NCBI GenBank assembly: GCA_013396915.1 | Contig: VWZL01000590.1 | Span: 124,001 to 188,000, forward strand | DNA: 64,000 nucleotides | Direction: 5' to 3' | From: Stercorarius parasiticus | Taxonomy: Eukaryota; Chordata; Aves; Charadriiformes; Stercorariidae | Shown here: positions 1-12,264 of the stretch, one piece after another | Numbering within the stretch: the stretch's first letter is position 1 | Layout: every line of letters starts with the position of its first letter | Position numbers and translations under genes: made by a program | Notes under the pieces: model-generated | What the model saw: the letters and a program-made list of their open reading frames with translations, nothing else | Told to the model about the DNA's origin: nothing | Database searches by the model: none

Positions 1-2569
1 AAGACCTTGTAAAATATGGACAGAATGCAATGCTACTTAGAAATACCAAACACTCTTTTAAAAAGAGGTTGACTTGTTGTCATGCCTAGATGACTGATGC
101 ATTTTTTTTATACACAGCAAAGAGTTCATTCCTTTTTGAATTATCTGTTGTTTAATCCATCATGGGACAGAGAAAGTCATCATGAAAAAACTTTGTATAC
201 TGAAAAGAATACAGAAAAAAAATTTAAAAATCTGTCCGATTTTCTAACACAGGGCCTGTCCATTCCTCTGTCACATACTTCCAATACTAATCGTCACTTC
301 TATCACTCAATATTTAGAACATTAGACTAAATACTGGTTTCAGAAATATGTCAAATGCTACCAAGCTACCACAGCCAATAACTTCTTACCTAAGACAGAG
401 AGACTTCATATACAGAAAGGACTGAGAGAAGTCATTTTTCTTGTTGTAAAATAGACCACTCTATCTCTCAAAAAAACATATAAAAGACATAGGTTTACTT
501 GACAAGAAATCAAAAGAAAGAATTAGAATCATTTACTATGAAAATAAAAATCTTTAAAAAGCAACATTTTCCTGTCAAGTTTTTAGTCCTTTTATACCAG
601 AATATGTGACATTCTGACCTGACAGAGCAAAACAATCGCCAGAAAAAAAGTATTTTGTGACAAATTATAACTTTAATTTACAACTTCATACATATTTTCA
701 CTATATATTTCAGAAGTGCCATTATATTACCTATATGTCAATTTATTTACATTTACACCAGTTCTAAAACTATAAGTTTATAACACAAAATAGCCTTGTA
801 AATATTTTATCAAATCCATTTAGGATTACCGTAACTTCACTAATAATTTTTAAAAATAGATAAATCTCACAAAAACCTTCTCAAAAATTACCAAAATTGA
901 CACATTACAAGTCTTCAGTGTTTTCATTTCATTAATAGAAAATATATTTCTAAATTTCATTTAGTTAATAAAATCCATGCTTTGTTTGTGCTAAAGGCAA
1001 CTTTTTTCTATTATGCCTATACACAAAATTTTCAACAAGACAATTTCCTCATGAACCTACCTCTCTAATCACAAAAATTACCCAAAACTTTCACATGGTC
1101 AGAAATTGTCCCTTATGCTCATCCCACAAACTGAATTTAATTTTAAATACATATATAATTATCTCTGCATCCTCACCTTCCCAGAAATATCTCAGCCATC
1201 TCATTTTGAGCAAGAACAGACATCAATCAGTTCAGCATTTGGCACAAGTGAGGGGAACAAGCATCTGAAGTGGGACTAAGGATTTCTAATAGTGGATCTT
1301 TCACTAAAGTACTAAGTTTCAATGCCATTAGACACAAAAGCACTTTAAGAGGCTCTATAGTTTTGCTGTTGTCACTGCTTCATCCGTACTCTTACGAGTT
1401 GGGCTGAAACATCTGTCAACTGTGCATGAGACCATGCTGTGCAGGGACAAAAATTTCTCCCTTGAGCTGTCAAAAGAAACATTTGGGAATAAAATGAAGA
1501 ACAGGTTAAACAATTATAAAAGGAAAACCTGTGGTTCCTTTACGGTCATTGGAAAGGTGGTCATCACTTAAAAGGCCAAGCTTTGACTTTTTTGACGAAA
1601 ACCAGAAGAACAAAAAGATAACTCCAGAAGAGCAGTGACGTATGCATCAAAAGGGTAAATTCCTCCCTCAGTAACTCAAAAGCAGCAGTGTCCTTTTCAA
1701 AAAATAGAGGTAAGGAAAAGAGATTAATTTAGCAATGTATTTAGAAGATCAAGGGGCTCATTTCTATTCAGTTTGATTTTTATTTGTCTTGAATTATATA
1801 CATCAAAAGTACATACCTCAGGCTTAAGAGAAAAAGAATAAGAAAGCCGAAGCACTGAAATTAACATCAGGGGAACAGAACAGGAAACAACTTCAAGACC
1901 AATAAGTAGCTATGACTTTTTCTGTTACAAAGATAAACATTTTGACCTTTTTAAAATATGACTTCTGGAATTGCAAGGGCAACATAATCAGGGCGCTTTC
2001 AAAGGACACTGATTCAATGCAATAAATTGAAGAGTTCTCAAAGAGATGGAAAAAAGTGGAACTAATAAAATGTTAAACCACGATTTACTTGGTTTTAATA
2101 ATCTTGGACATTTTAAATTCAAGTGTTAGAACACTGATAGATTTCTGTACATTTGATAGCAAATTTCAAAACTTTATTTGAATTATCAATGCAATGGAAA
2201 CTTTTTCAAGGGCTTTCTGTACAATGGCATTGCACTGTAAATGTAATGCTACCATGATCTTATTGCTAAGTATATATTTCTTATTGCTATGTTCATATTT
2301 TTTATGTATATGAGTGAAAACATCATTATTTTTTTGTGATGCAGTTCCAAGAAGTCCTTATAAGATTACAGAAAACACATTAACAGAAAATACCATGCTG
2401 CTCTGAAAAAAAACACAGAAAACTTAGGCTTCTGTGAGAAAAATAGCATGCAATGTGTCACCTATCTAAAAAAAACCAGAAAGCTGTCTGTAGGGCTGAG
2501 CTGAATACAGCTGAAAGTATTTTCCTTTTCCCTGAGGCAAATGACTGATGGTTTAGAAGAATCCTTTCT
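1..2569. other. Unique AT-rich DNA, no gene seen
   Basis: I see no coding exon, RNA gene or recognisable repeat here. Stops are frequent in all frames, and the longest frame (97-330, 77 codons) is rich in Lys, His and Phe, as expected of translated AT-rich DNA. Short A and T runs are common. Intergenic or intronic DNA is the simplest reading. Confidence 0.6.
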
Positions 2570-2986
2570 CACCCACTTATAAATTGTTCTCCGAGCATAC
2601 TCTTTATTATGGAGAAGTGTGAGACCGCAGGGAACCGGGCGCCCCAAGGAACCCCCAGGCCAGGTGGGCAGGGCCTGGCAGCCAGGGCCTGTTCCACCGC
2701 CCCAGCTGGGCATCCAGATAGCTGGGGGAAGCCAGGGATGGGCTGAGGCTGGGTCAGGACATGGGCCCACAGGTGGGCCTGGCTTGGCAGGCCCATGGCT
2801 GGGCAGAGCTGTGGGGAGATGGAGATCAGCCCCGCTGCAGCATCGCTAGGACTGGGGCTGACGTCCCCAAGGGGCTGAAATGGGGTCCTGGGCCCTGGAC
2901 AGGGGTGCAGAGAGGCCCCACGTGAGGCTGGGCAAGGTCAGTAAGGCCTGATAGTGTCCTCAGGGCCCTGACACTATTAACCTGTG
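2570..2986 (-). repeat. GC-rich island, probable retroelement fragment (unclassified)
   Basis: A sharply bounded GC-rich block (about 2620-2975) sits in AT-rich DNA. Read on the minus strand it begins at an imperfect inverted repeat (2951-2977) and ends with CCATAATAAAG, so an AATAAA polyadenylation signal lies at 2603-2608 just beyond the GC-rich part. That order (GC-rich body, then AATAAA) fits the end of a retroelement or LTR, or the 3' end of a non-coding transcript. Open frames on both strands (2462-2770 minus, 2619-2849 plus) are Gly/Pro/Trp-rich and look like base-composition artefacts. It is not CpG-dense like a housekeeping promoter: most GC comes from GGCC, CAGG and CTGG words. I cannot name the family. 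Confidence 0.4.
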
Positions 2987-4201
2987 CTTTTACATCCAAA
3001 TAATCTATTGACCTAGCTTCTATTCTCTCTCTTCATGTTTTAAAGCCCTTCTCATTACCCTTTATGATTGTCTTCTGTGTCTTTCCTCTTGACACGTTAG
3101 AGCACACAGGTCCATTGTGGCCATTTTATATAGAGTGAAATCAGACATAAAAGTACTTCCTGATTTTGCAGTTGGAAGCAAACATTATTTGATATTAGAA
3201 CAAACGCAAACTCTGAGGTCATTACTTACTGTTTCATTTATAAGGTCAATGCTTAGGGGCTAACGTCACATAAAGATTCAGCTATTACTATATTTGCAAA
3301 ATCTAACTTTTAAAGTCTCTTTGATAAAACAGAAATCAATACTTTGAATCAGGCAAGTAGTGTCATTATCTGGGAGGAATGAAATATCTGAGAAACAAAT
3401 CCACAAAGGCCAGACAGTGAGTGCTATTATGCTGTAGAAAATGCTTGAGGCTCAGTCTTCAGCATTCTTCTGATTAAAAGACAATAGAAGACGCCCACCA
3501 GTGAGGTCCTTTTGCCCTTCCCTATCACCTTCTTTCTCCTGGCCCTTTTTCCACATCTCTTATTCTGCAGTAGAAAGGGTGGTGTGTATCATCTACCTAG
3601 GAGTTATAGCAGTTCAGTTTTCACTCCTGCCTAGGAATATCACTGACAACTCCAAGAAAGGCATGGAAATTACAAAGTGAAAAATAATTCTGCAGTGGGG
3701 AGTGAAGAATTTGGGGTCCCACCGGGAAAGACAAAGTTCAAATTCACCTGGTTGCAGTGTTTCATAGTAGAAGTATAGATTTCTTAGTATAGGAAACAAT
3801 GCAAGTACATTGGTCAGCCTAGTTATTGGAGTCCTCACTGAAGCAAGGATAACTCTGGTTCTAATTCATGCTCCAGTTATTTTAATGGGTTAAAAAAAAA
3901 TAGCTTCCAATTGCAAACATGCTAATGCTGAAGTTTCTGTTCTCTTGAGGACCAGCTTTATTCATCCTCTCTTACCCTTGCTTTTTCTCTAGCCTCCAAA
4001 AGCATTAACAAGAACACCTTAGATCCTCATCAACCTGTCCAATCCAGAACAAACTGACAATTCAAATACTCCTCTGAGAGCTCCTTATTTCTGGCAGAAA
4101 TACAATCAATGCCAAGTCTTTCACATTCTTGATAATGCTATAACTGTTAAGATACTACACAAAGGAACTGTCCTTTCTTCTGACTCTTTCTGGGACAAGA
4201 A
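2987..4201. other. Unique DNA, no gene seen
   Basis: No exon, RNA gene or repeat family is recognised. The 74-codon minus frame at 3614-3838 has no recognisable motif and is treated as chance. Confidence 0.55.
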
Positions 4202-4791
4202 TGTTGACACAACTATACTGGTTTTGTCTGGGGGAGAGTGAATTCTCTTCCTAGTAGTTCATGTGGCGCTGTGTTTTAGAGCTGTGACCAAAACAGTGTT
4301 GATAATAAACCAATAGTTTAGGTGTTGCTGAAAGTGCTAACACACCATCAAGACCTTTTCTGTTTCTCATACTGCTCTGCCAGTGAGTTGGCTGTGGGTG
4401 TACAAGAAGTGGGGAGGGGATGCACCCAGGACAGCTGACCCCAACTGATCAAAGGGATATTCCGTGCCATATGATGTCATGCTCAGCAATAAAAGCTGTA
4501 AAGAGGACATTCAGAGTTACAGTGTTTGTTTTCCCAAGTAAACATTACATGTGATGAAGCCTTGCTTTCCTCGAAGTGGCTGAACACTTGCCTGCAACGG
4601 GAAGTAATGAAAGAATTCTTTATTTTGCTTGGCTTGTGTGTGGAGCTTTTGCTTTACATATTAAACTACCTTTATCTCAACTCACGAGTTTTCTTACTTT
4701 TACCTTTCCGATTCTCTCCCTCATCCCACTGTAGGGGAGTGAGTGAGTGGCTGTATGGTGCTGAGCTGCCTACTAGGTTTAATAAGCAACA
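4202..4791 (+). mobile_element. Solo LTR of an avian endogenous retrovirus, plus orientation
   Basis: About 590 bp begins with TG and ends with CA. In order it carries the marks of a common avian ERV-L-like LTR: a U3 block around 4290-4480 ending in the conserved stretch at 4446-4485, with its GGGATATTCC core, a TATA-like AATAAAAGCT near 4487, an ATTAAA polyadenylation-signal variant at 4660-4665, the CACGAGTTTT motif at 4683-4692, and a terminal GGGGAGTGAGTGAGTGGCTG block. The 5-bp flanks are AAGAA (left) and CAGAA (right), one mismatch, consistent with a decayed target duplication. No gag, pol or env lies beside it, so it is a solo LTR. The 91-codon frame at 4526-4801 is a by-product. Exact ends are inferred. 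LTRs with the same R-U5 motif occur at 34988-35344 and 53238-53786. Confidence 0.85.
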
Positions 4792-5064
4792 CAGAACTTA
4801 AAGTTATTTATTTGAGTAATACTGCTTGAGTAATACCATAAGCAATTGTGTAATTTTATGTAAATAAAAATCATTTCACTATCATCTAGTAAATATTCTG
4901 ACTATATAATCAATAAATTAGGAAGCACTTAGGAAATTGATATAAATTAATATTTAAAGTTGGCAAATTAAAGAATTTCATAGGGAAAACATTATGTAGA
5001 GCTTTTCCTTTCTACTAAGGAAAGAAAAGGACCTAACTGATGAAAAAAGCATAAAGGGGAAGGA

Positions 5065-5115
5065 TCACTTCCCTCAACCTGCTGGCAACACTCCTCCTAA
5101 CACAGCCCAGGATAA
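5065..5115 (-). repeat. Short CR1 LINE remnant
   Basis: About 50 bp (ACTTCCCTCAACCTGCTGG and following, to CAGCCCAGGATAA) matches the minus-strand CR1 segment also seen at 19926-19973 in the longer CR1. Beyond these bounds I cannot extend the match. Confidence 0.65.
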
Positions 5116-6164
5116 TTTATTTTATTAGAAAATTCTAAAAATGTTAGTTTCTGATTCAGTGTCATCCTGTAACTCTATGATAGTTTTAGTATGACTGGTC
5201 AAAGATTGACCTAATGAGTGTCACAACTGCTACTGCTTTGTAATTCCAATCCAATAAGAAGGTCAACAAATCTATTCTGCAATGGTTGCTTTGGCATTCA
5301 GTTTACAGTTTCTTTTCCTTAATTTCATGACAATATTCTAGCTACATCATCTTGTCCTGCACTAAATTATTTCTCTCTGACTTAATATTTAAATCCATTG
5401 GCTATTTGTAGCTTGTTAATTTTCCCTGCCCTTTATCATTGCTGAGTCAAGTTATACATACTTTCTTCTTTTTATCTTTCCTCAGAAATCAATCCCTCTA
5501 TCTCCTTGATCCTTTTTTTTTTTTCTCCTGTCCTCTGACCTTCATGCAGTTTGTCAGTATTTTTTTTTGGAATGTAGTGTCTAATGTGAAATGCCATATT
5601 CAAAATATATTCCCTCCAGAACACCACAAAGAGAGTTGTTTCCTTGCTGGTTGAAACCACACCAAACTCTTTGCTACCTTCTGAGCACTTTGTGCTCATT
5701 ATGCCAGTTGCTAAACCATAATACACCTCCAAGATCCCTCATAATAGATACATGTATCTATCATTTGTCTAACTCTATTTGATCGGGCTCATAAAATGAT
5801 AGACTTATTTGGAATGCCAATGAAGGAATCTCTCAGAACTGAGCACCACCAGTAATGAAGGCAGAGCACAACAGAAACAACCTTTGTAAATGTGTTGCCT
5901 CTCTTATGCTATCTTTACATTCAAAGTTTACGTCAGACTTTCTAGGTTTTGTAGTTTTCATCAAAACTACACAGGTTTCTAGAATTCGTTACTAGTGTAA
6001 GACCACTAAGGACCCAATAGGTCATCAGGTTTATTTCCCCAGCTGTCATAAATTATATTGTATTGTAACACCTTTATGACTTTACCAGGCTCCATCTCAC
6101 AAGTGCAACTCTCCTGTCCCACACTGCAAATTACTCATAATCATAAGGCAGGGATAAAAACTGT
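5116..6164. other. Unique AT-rich DNA, no gene seen
   Basis: No exon or repeat family is recognised. Overlapping 60-86 codon frames near 5439-5782 lie on both strands of pyrimidine-rich DNA and share no protein motif. Confidence 0.5.
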
Positions 6165-6216
6165 TGCTTCTGTTTTGCAAACATGGAAATTAAATGTGCA
6201 TACTCTAAGAGATTTT
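6165..6216 (-). repeat. Possible MIR-like SINE fragment
   Basis: The order CTGTTTTGCAAACATGGAAA followed by ATACTCTAAGAGATT loosely tracks the minus strand of the MIR 5' half (fold near 'cccattttacagatgaggaaa'). It is short and diverged, so this is tentative. Confidence 0.3.
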
Positions 6217-6221
6217 TTATT

Positions 6222-6264
6222 ATCTTAAAGGTGTTTTCCAACCTAAATGATTCTATGATTCTAT
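6222..6264 (+). repeat. CR1 LINE 3' terminus, plus orientation
   Basis: A 43-bp piece reads ATCTTAAAGGTGTTTTCCAA, then CCTAAATGATTCTATGATTC, ending in CTATAA. This is the conserved end of CR1 with its ATTCTATGA repeats. The element is truncated to the tail, a common outcome of CR1 5' truncation. Confidence 0.9.
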
Positions 6265-7515
6265 AATTTTCTGCTGGACACGAAGAATAGAATAGAGATT
6301 GCTATCTCTGAGGTATAGAACTAGGATTGTGTAGGTTGTCTGTGCTAGATTTGCTACACAAAAATCAATGAAAAATAGAAAAAATAACTAACTAACCGTG
6401 TTGTTCTTATTTTCTGACACCACTTCTTAAAAAATGCACGTGTTAAGATGCACAAATATTAACAGATATATTAATAAGGAAATGAAAAACAGCTCTAAAC
6501 TACAATGCAGTTGTATTTTTTTCTGTTAAATCTACTCCTGTTAGAATTGCACAATGACAGTAAGAAGTATCTTTTTTAGCTGTCTACTAAATCATATTAG
6601 AAGATTCTATATGCCCACACAGTCAGAATATATAATGTGAAGTAGCTATCCTTAACCTCAATTTCTTCCGTGACTTTGAAGTTAATGTAAAGAAGAAGAA
6701 AGTCTATAGAGTGATTACAATTAATCTGTATACCTGGCAGTACCACACAATTGCTAGCAGGACAAAGAATTTGATGTTATGTGATATTTAATAAATTTGC
6801 TGTATTCCTGTACTTGTACTCAAAAAAAGAAAAAAAAAATTGTATTTTTTTCCAAACTCTGAACCCCTAATTTGTTTATTTTTTCTGCTCTCAATCTCAA
6901 TAGAAACTTCAAAATATAAATCATAAAAATATCCTTTTTCTTTTTAAAAAGGTCTGGCATGTTTTTTTCCATCTTTTTCAGTCAGCTGTAGCACATTAAA
7001 AGCTTTACTATGTCAAAAGTGAACTTTCCATTTCTTTCTCTCCAGAAGCTTCTGTTTTCATTGACCAGCTATGATGATAACACCATCGTCCCTGTCATAC
7101 CTCTGTGGGGTTGGGACTGCCTTCTGTTTGCTTTCCTTTATTTGTCCTGCATGTGTGGGCTATTTTCAACTCTTAACACAGACTGTGACATGCTAAGCCA
7201 ACTCTAGTTCACACAATCACTGAGATAATTTTGTTCATCATTTTGATATCACTCCCTCACCTTTTCTCTGCACTTCCCCAAACACATTCAACTGCATCAA
7301 GATGGATTTCTCAGGTTATATCTTTCATTTCTTACACAGTTTCACTCCTTTTTACTTATGCTTTCTATGTTGTATCATATCTATCTCTTATACTAAAATT
7401 TTGGGGTTTTTTGTTACTGTTCATTTCAGTCAGAAACTTGATTTCTGAGCTGGTCTGCAAAGCTATTCCAAGAAAGGAGATTCAACAAGCTTTTGGGGTT
7501 ACCAGTTGTAGTATC
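6265..7515. other. Unique DNA, no gene seen
   Basis: AT-rich sequence with an A-rich tract at about 6822-6839 and a T-rich tract at 6839-6852. No exon or repeat family is recognised. The 99-codon plus frame at 7231-7530 is Leu/Ser/Phe-rich from pyrimidine-rich DNA and is not convincing as a protein. Confidence 0.5.
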
Positions 7516-8290
7516 ATACTACCTTGTTAGTGAAAATATTTTTTCTAATGCCCAGTCTGAACTCTGTGCAACAATATCAAGCTGCTGCCTTTTGTTATAC
7601 TATCTTCCACCTTACCTCCATCATATCTTTAACTCTCTGTCTAGAAGTTGTGGGCTGCCATTTAGATTGCATCTCAGTCTTCCCTTCAATGTATAAAACA
7701 AGCCTGGTTCTCTCAGTCTCTCCCTGCAGAATTCTGTAGATCTGTCTTCAAGTTTGTGAAGATCCTTTTGGACTGAAGTTGCTGAAAAAGAAATTTGACT
7801 TGTCATCGAGGTTGTTGGTGAAGATATAGAATAATATTAACACAGTATCAAACACAGAGATACTCTGCTTGTTACCAGCCACTAAATGCATATCAAGGCA
7901 TTGATCCTTAGACCCTTGTGGTCCATCCAAATCTCTACCCATTCAGTTGTTCAGTCTGTAATTCCTATATTATGAAATAAGCATATTGCAAGAAAAAATC
8001 TTACTGCAGTCAAGGTGTTATTTTATTCATTGCTCTCCCATTCTACCTATTGCCATACAATGCACTGTTGAAAGCAATCAGGTAGATTATCATGTTTTGC
8101 CTTATTAAAACTATGTCAACTGTTCCTGGTTACCTTCTTTTATTGTACGTGCTTGGAAATGGTTTTCAAGAGGAAATTCTTCATGATCTTTCCAGGGACT
8201 GAGGTTAGACAGACCTGTCTGCAGTTTCCAGGTCTTTGTTGTTGTCTTTTAAAGACATTCATAAAACACTTCCCCCCCNTCTTTTGCCCC
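7516..8290 (-). mobile_element. Ancient CR1 LINE, decayed reverse transcriptase
   Basis: Minus-strand translation, patched across frames, recovers CR1 ORF2 landmarks in the right order. Around 8215-8150 is TSVPGKIM followed by an L-K-T-I-S-K-H segment. At 8000-8100 is the poorly kept region of the 'YLDFSKAF' block. Near 7830 is LFYIFTNNLDD (compare LFNIFINDLDE of CR1). At 7780-7690 is VQKDLHKLE and then RERLREPGLFYTLKGRLR (compare the CR1 [18 protein letters not shown] region). The stretch between LDD and VQKDL is shorter than in the family, so the catalytic F-A-D-D box appears deleted. The 3' part and the tail are missing. Stops and frameshifts are many; the element is dead. One undetermined base lies at 8279, inside a C run at its edge. 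Confidence 0.8.
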
Positions 8291-11200
8291 ATCACCATGA
8301 TTTTTCATTTATAGACAGCAGCCTCACGGCAGCATCAGCCAACTCTTTTCAATGAGTCTCTAATTCATTTTCCCCTATAGTTAGTTGTACTTTTCCTGCC
8401 ATTTATATCATTATTTTTAATCTACAACCAGTAACATGACACTAATTGAAGTATATAAGAAGAAAAGAAGAGCAAAAAAGACCTTTTCCTGTAAAATCAT
8501 GTATTTTATTTAAGAGCACTATAGATCTGTTTAATGGGAACATTTGGCTTATTATTATGTGATGGAAATTTAATTTACCAAAGATTTTCTGGAAAATTAA
8601 ATTCCAATGGATACATGCTGGTCAGACTTCCTCAGGAGAAGGTCGAGAAGGTCCTAGTGCTTTATCCCAGCATTATGCATTCTTCTGGGTCTAAAGGAAA
8701 CTTCACAATTTTAGATTTCAGAATTCTAGATGTCGGTTTTACAGCAGTTCATAATCAGACTGGCAGCATTCACAAGACAGGCACAATTTAAAAATTAATT
8801 CCTGAAGCACTGAGATAGTCTAAGTCATCACAAATAACTCACCATAACTGATTGTAACAAATAGAAAACAGTGAAAAGGCAGATAGGATTAAACACACTA
8901 TATATGCTTCTTTTGGTGAATTCAGTCCTCTGAAAAATTATTTATTAATGAAAGCCATTTACTTTCCACAGTTCAATTTAACAAATCTAAACGAAGAGCT
9001 AGAGAAGCTAGTGAAGAACTTCTCAATATATGTTTTCCTAACTTTCCCTTATGATAATTTTTGGCATTTCTAAAGGGAATGGAAAAAGAAAGTGTGCTAA
9101 ATGTGATGAAATACAAAATGGTCTGTTGGTAGCATCAGTTCTGTATTAAATTTATTCCATTAGTTGCTAAGTAACTAACCTTTTAGGACCACAGAACTTA
9201 ATTCCAAAACAAACCCAAGGAAGTAAAATATGAAGGGAAATTTCCAAGAGAAGGAAAATACTGATGTTTTTCTCACAAAGTTGTTCCTTTATACTTCAGT
9301 TCATTTTTCTCCTTCTCAATAAATACTGATTCTTAAAATATTGTTAATAAACTTCACAGTTGATACGTATGGACATGCAGAATTTTCACAATTATTACAG
9401 CAGATACCTAAAGATAAAGCTTCCCAGTCTTATTTTTTTTTGAAAAGGAGTTATTTTTCACTATGACAGAAGTCTATCAGCTGTTTTCATCTAAAGAATT
9501 TGGAAGCTGAATCCACTACAATACAGAAGCAAAACTGCTACAGTCCAATAATTCTGCATCATTGGAAAAAACAGAAAAGACAAGCTTTACAAATCATTCT
9601 CTATGAGGGTTTTAAATGATAAAGAATTACTGGTACTAGTGCTGTGGCCAAACCCTTCCAGATGTTTATCACAGTACAAAATAGATAAGGATATGCTTTG
9701 CCAGGGTGAGTAGGAGCCATCCTTTCGGTAAGTAAGGATTTGTTGATAATATCAATGAACCCTGGAGTTGCAGCTTGCAAATAATTTGAATTGATTAGTG
9801 GACACTGTATAAAGAAGCGTACAACTAGGAAGAGGAGGGCCAAAGAGGGGTTCAGGAAGAGGTATAAGCATCAGTAATGTCTACTCAGCTTTTTTATAAG
9901 AGGTTCCTTGAACGAAAAGACCGTGCTAGCTAGATGACATCATGACAATGGAGTCGTCTGGTGATTTAACATCAGAGGATTCAACTTTTGTGGCTTCTAA
10001 AGAAAGAAATGAGTTCAATTTTTTCAGCAGGCAAGTGGCTGTAAATGCCACAGACAGATTCACTACATCTGCTTTCCCCTAGTGTGCTACAGGGTAGCAA
10101 TCCTGTTTTGCTCATGAGATTTGACAGCATCAGTACATTGTTATCTGCTACAGCAGATGGTCTTTAGCAGTGACTTCCCATATTGTAGAATTAAAGCCAT
10201 ACAACTGAAAATTTCCTGAGCATATCTTTGTAAATATTTAACTGGCCAGAATTTCAGTCACTTACCATATTTTTACAGGTCATAAAAAAAATATCTTTCC
10301 ACAGCAGGTTCTCCAGAATTCATGCTCAATACTCAAACCACCCTGGCTAAACCTACAGGATCAATGCTTCAGTGCTAAATAGTTAACAAAATAAATGATG
10401 TCATAACGTAGGAATATCTGGTATATGAATGGTGGCTACGTTAAGACTACAAGTACCCTCCATGAAATAAAAAGTTTCAAACAGTTCAAATCAGAGATTT
10501 ATTTAGATAACAAAAAAACTTCTTGTCTTATTAAACTTAACTTCCAATTTTTTATTAAGAATTAAAAAAGCTACATGCTTTTTGCTTCTTTAATGGAGTT
10601 CAAACTGATAACCTGGGCAAATGCAGTTGTCTGCAGATCTCTTTAAACTGTTGCCTAAAGGTCCTAGGAGTCCTATGCTGCAAGAATTCAAGCAGTTTCT
10701 TGGCACAAGGATGTATATTATGGTGAAAAGTACTAAGAGAATTTACAGAGATTAAAAGAGTAGGGGACATTAGGCTAGTCCTTTTTTCACAATATCCTAA
10801 TTCGCACTTAATGCAGTGGCAATCCATCCAGGGGATGCAAATGTGAGAAAAATCTCAATTTCTTCATCAAGTGGGTAAAAAATGGAACCTCTTTTTGGTC
10901 TAATCTATAAAAAATCCTAATCAGGTGGCCTGACAGAACAGTTCCTGACAAGGCATACTGACACATATAATGAGAGCAACTTTAAATTGAAGCATGCTGA
11001 GGTAAGGAGCATAGGTTGGTGAAATAATAATGTAGAGAGAATGATAATCAGCTGAAGATAAAGTTACTTTAATGGACTTTAGGACTCCTGAAACTGTGCA
11101 ATGAGATGGGGTCAGAGTATATTTTTATTTGTTATCAACTGAACAAAAAAACCTGCAATATTATATCATTCTAAGGTAGCCAAGTGAAAGCAAACAAGTG

Positions 11201-12075
11201 AGAGTCAAATATTAAAAACGGGGGGGAAATGAAAATAATTCCATTCCATCCTTTTTTCACCTTTCCCTTCTGTACGCAAATTGTCTAATTAAACTGAAAA
11301 CACTTCAGAACAACAACTTACTTTCATGCATGACTATAAAACATCTAACATACTTCTGCGGACCCTACACAAATTTCCTATAAAATGGCTTTAGTGACAT
11401 TATTTAGAGTGATTGAGACAACAATATAAAACATGAAAATTAACTCCTAGAACCTTTGAAGACAATAGCAAGATTTTAACCTCACTTGAGACAAACTTTC
11501 AGTCCAAATATTAAAATATCTTTAAATATGGGCATATATGCCCCATAACATGCACGTCCCTAAATATTTTAGGCTTTTTTCTGAATGTAAATCTTCACAA
11601 AAAACTGATTGTTTTTTCTGAAGAGTTGTGCATTCTTTGAAGAATATATTCAAATGGAAGGACTTCAGTCCTTAAGGCTCACATTCCAAAGTATTCACCT
11701 TTAGGGAAAGACTCTGTGTCAACCTAAAATAGTGTCTCTGAGCAGTCCAAGTAAAGCTACTGAGTCCCTAAGAGAGATGAAATTCAAGAAAGTTGTTTTT
11801 AATGTTTTCTAGGGACTATAACTCTAGGCAGACTTTTTTTTGTAGAGTGGGATTTTTGTTTTCTTTTATTTTCTGTGGAATCCACTGTGAAGTGCTTGTT
11901 GTTTCCTTTCAGTATACATGGAGCCTAGGTGTTCAACCCAATATTCAGGAATGGTCAGTCCCTTTTTGGATTCAATCTTGAGCACCTACTGATACATCAA
12001 TCATGAAAACAAATAGAAACCTTTTTAGATACAAGTCCAGGCTTTTCTGAACTAGGGAAATTCAGCAAACATTTT
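8291..12075. other. Unique DNA, no gene seen
   Basis: No repeat family or exon is recognised. An 85-codon plus frame (8534-8791) and 80- and 75-codon minus frames (9601-9843, 10600-10827) have no recognised motif. Parts of 8500-8800 are compositionally complex and could be constrained non-coding DNA. A perfect 14-bp palindrome, GGGCATATATGCCC, is at 11530-11543. Confidence 0.5.
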
Positions 12076-12200
12076 TACCTCAGCATCTTCATCTGTAAAA
12101 GGCATTGATAATATTCACTTCATACAGAGGAATATTGTGAAAATTAGTGTTTGCCCTGCATTTTGACCACATCAAAGGTTATGAAATGCTATTAGTATTT
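12076..12200 (+). repeat. MIR-like (CORE-SINE) element, ancient
   Basis: The series CCTCAGCATCTTCATCTGTA, then AAAGGCATTGATAATATTCA, later GGTTATGAAATGCTATTAGT, follows the MIR pattern in which 'cctcagtttcctcatctgtaa' is followed by a 'gataataat' block and finally 'gaaagcgctatataa...attatt'. Divergence is high, as expected for an amniote-age SINE. Confidence 0.6.
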
Positions 12201-12264
12201 TTTTCCTGCTGCTTAAGAACCATTACTGCTCATTCTGTACTTGTCGGCTATTGAAAATAATTGA

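Noticed and set aside
6815..6852. A-rich tract as the tail of a processed pseudogene
   Set aside because: No gene-like sequence precedes it, and it runs straight into a T-rich tract.
7231..7530. 99-codon hydrophobic plus frame as a membrane protein exon
   Set aside because: The plus strand is pyrimidine-rich, which yields Leu/Ser/Phe codons by default. No conserved pattern is seen.
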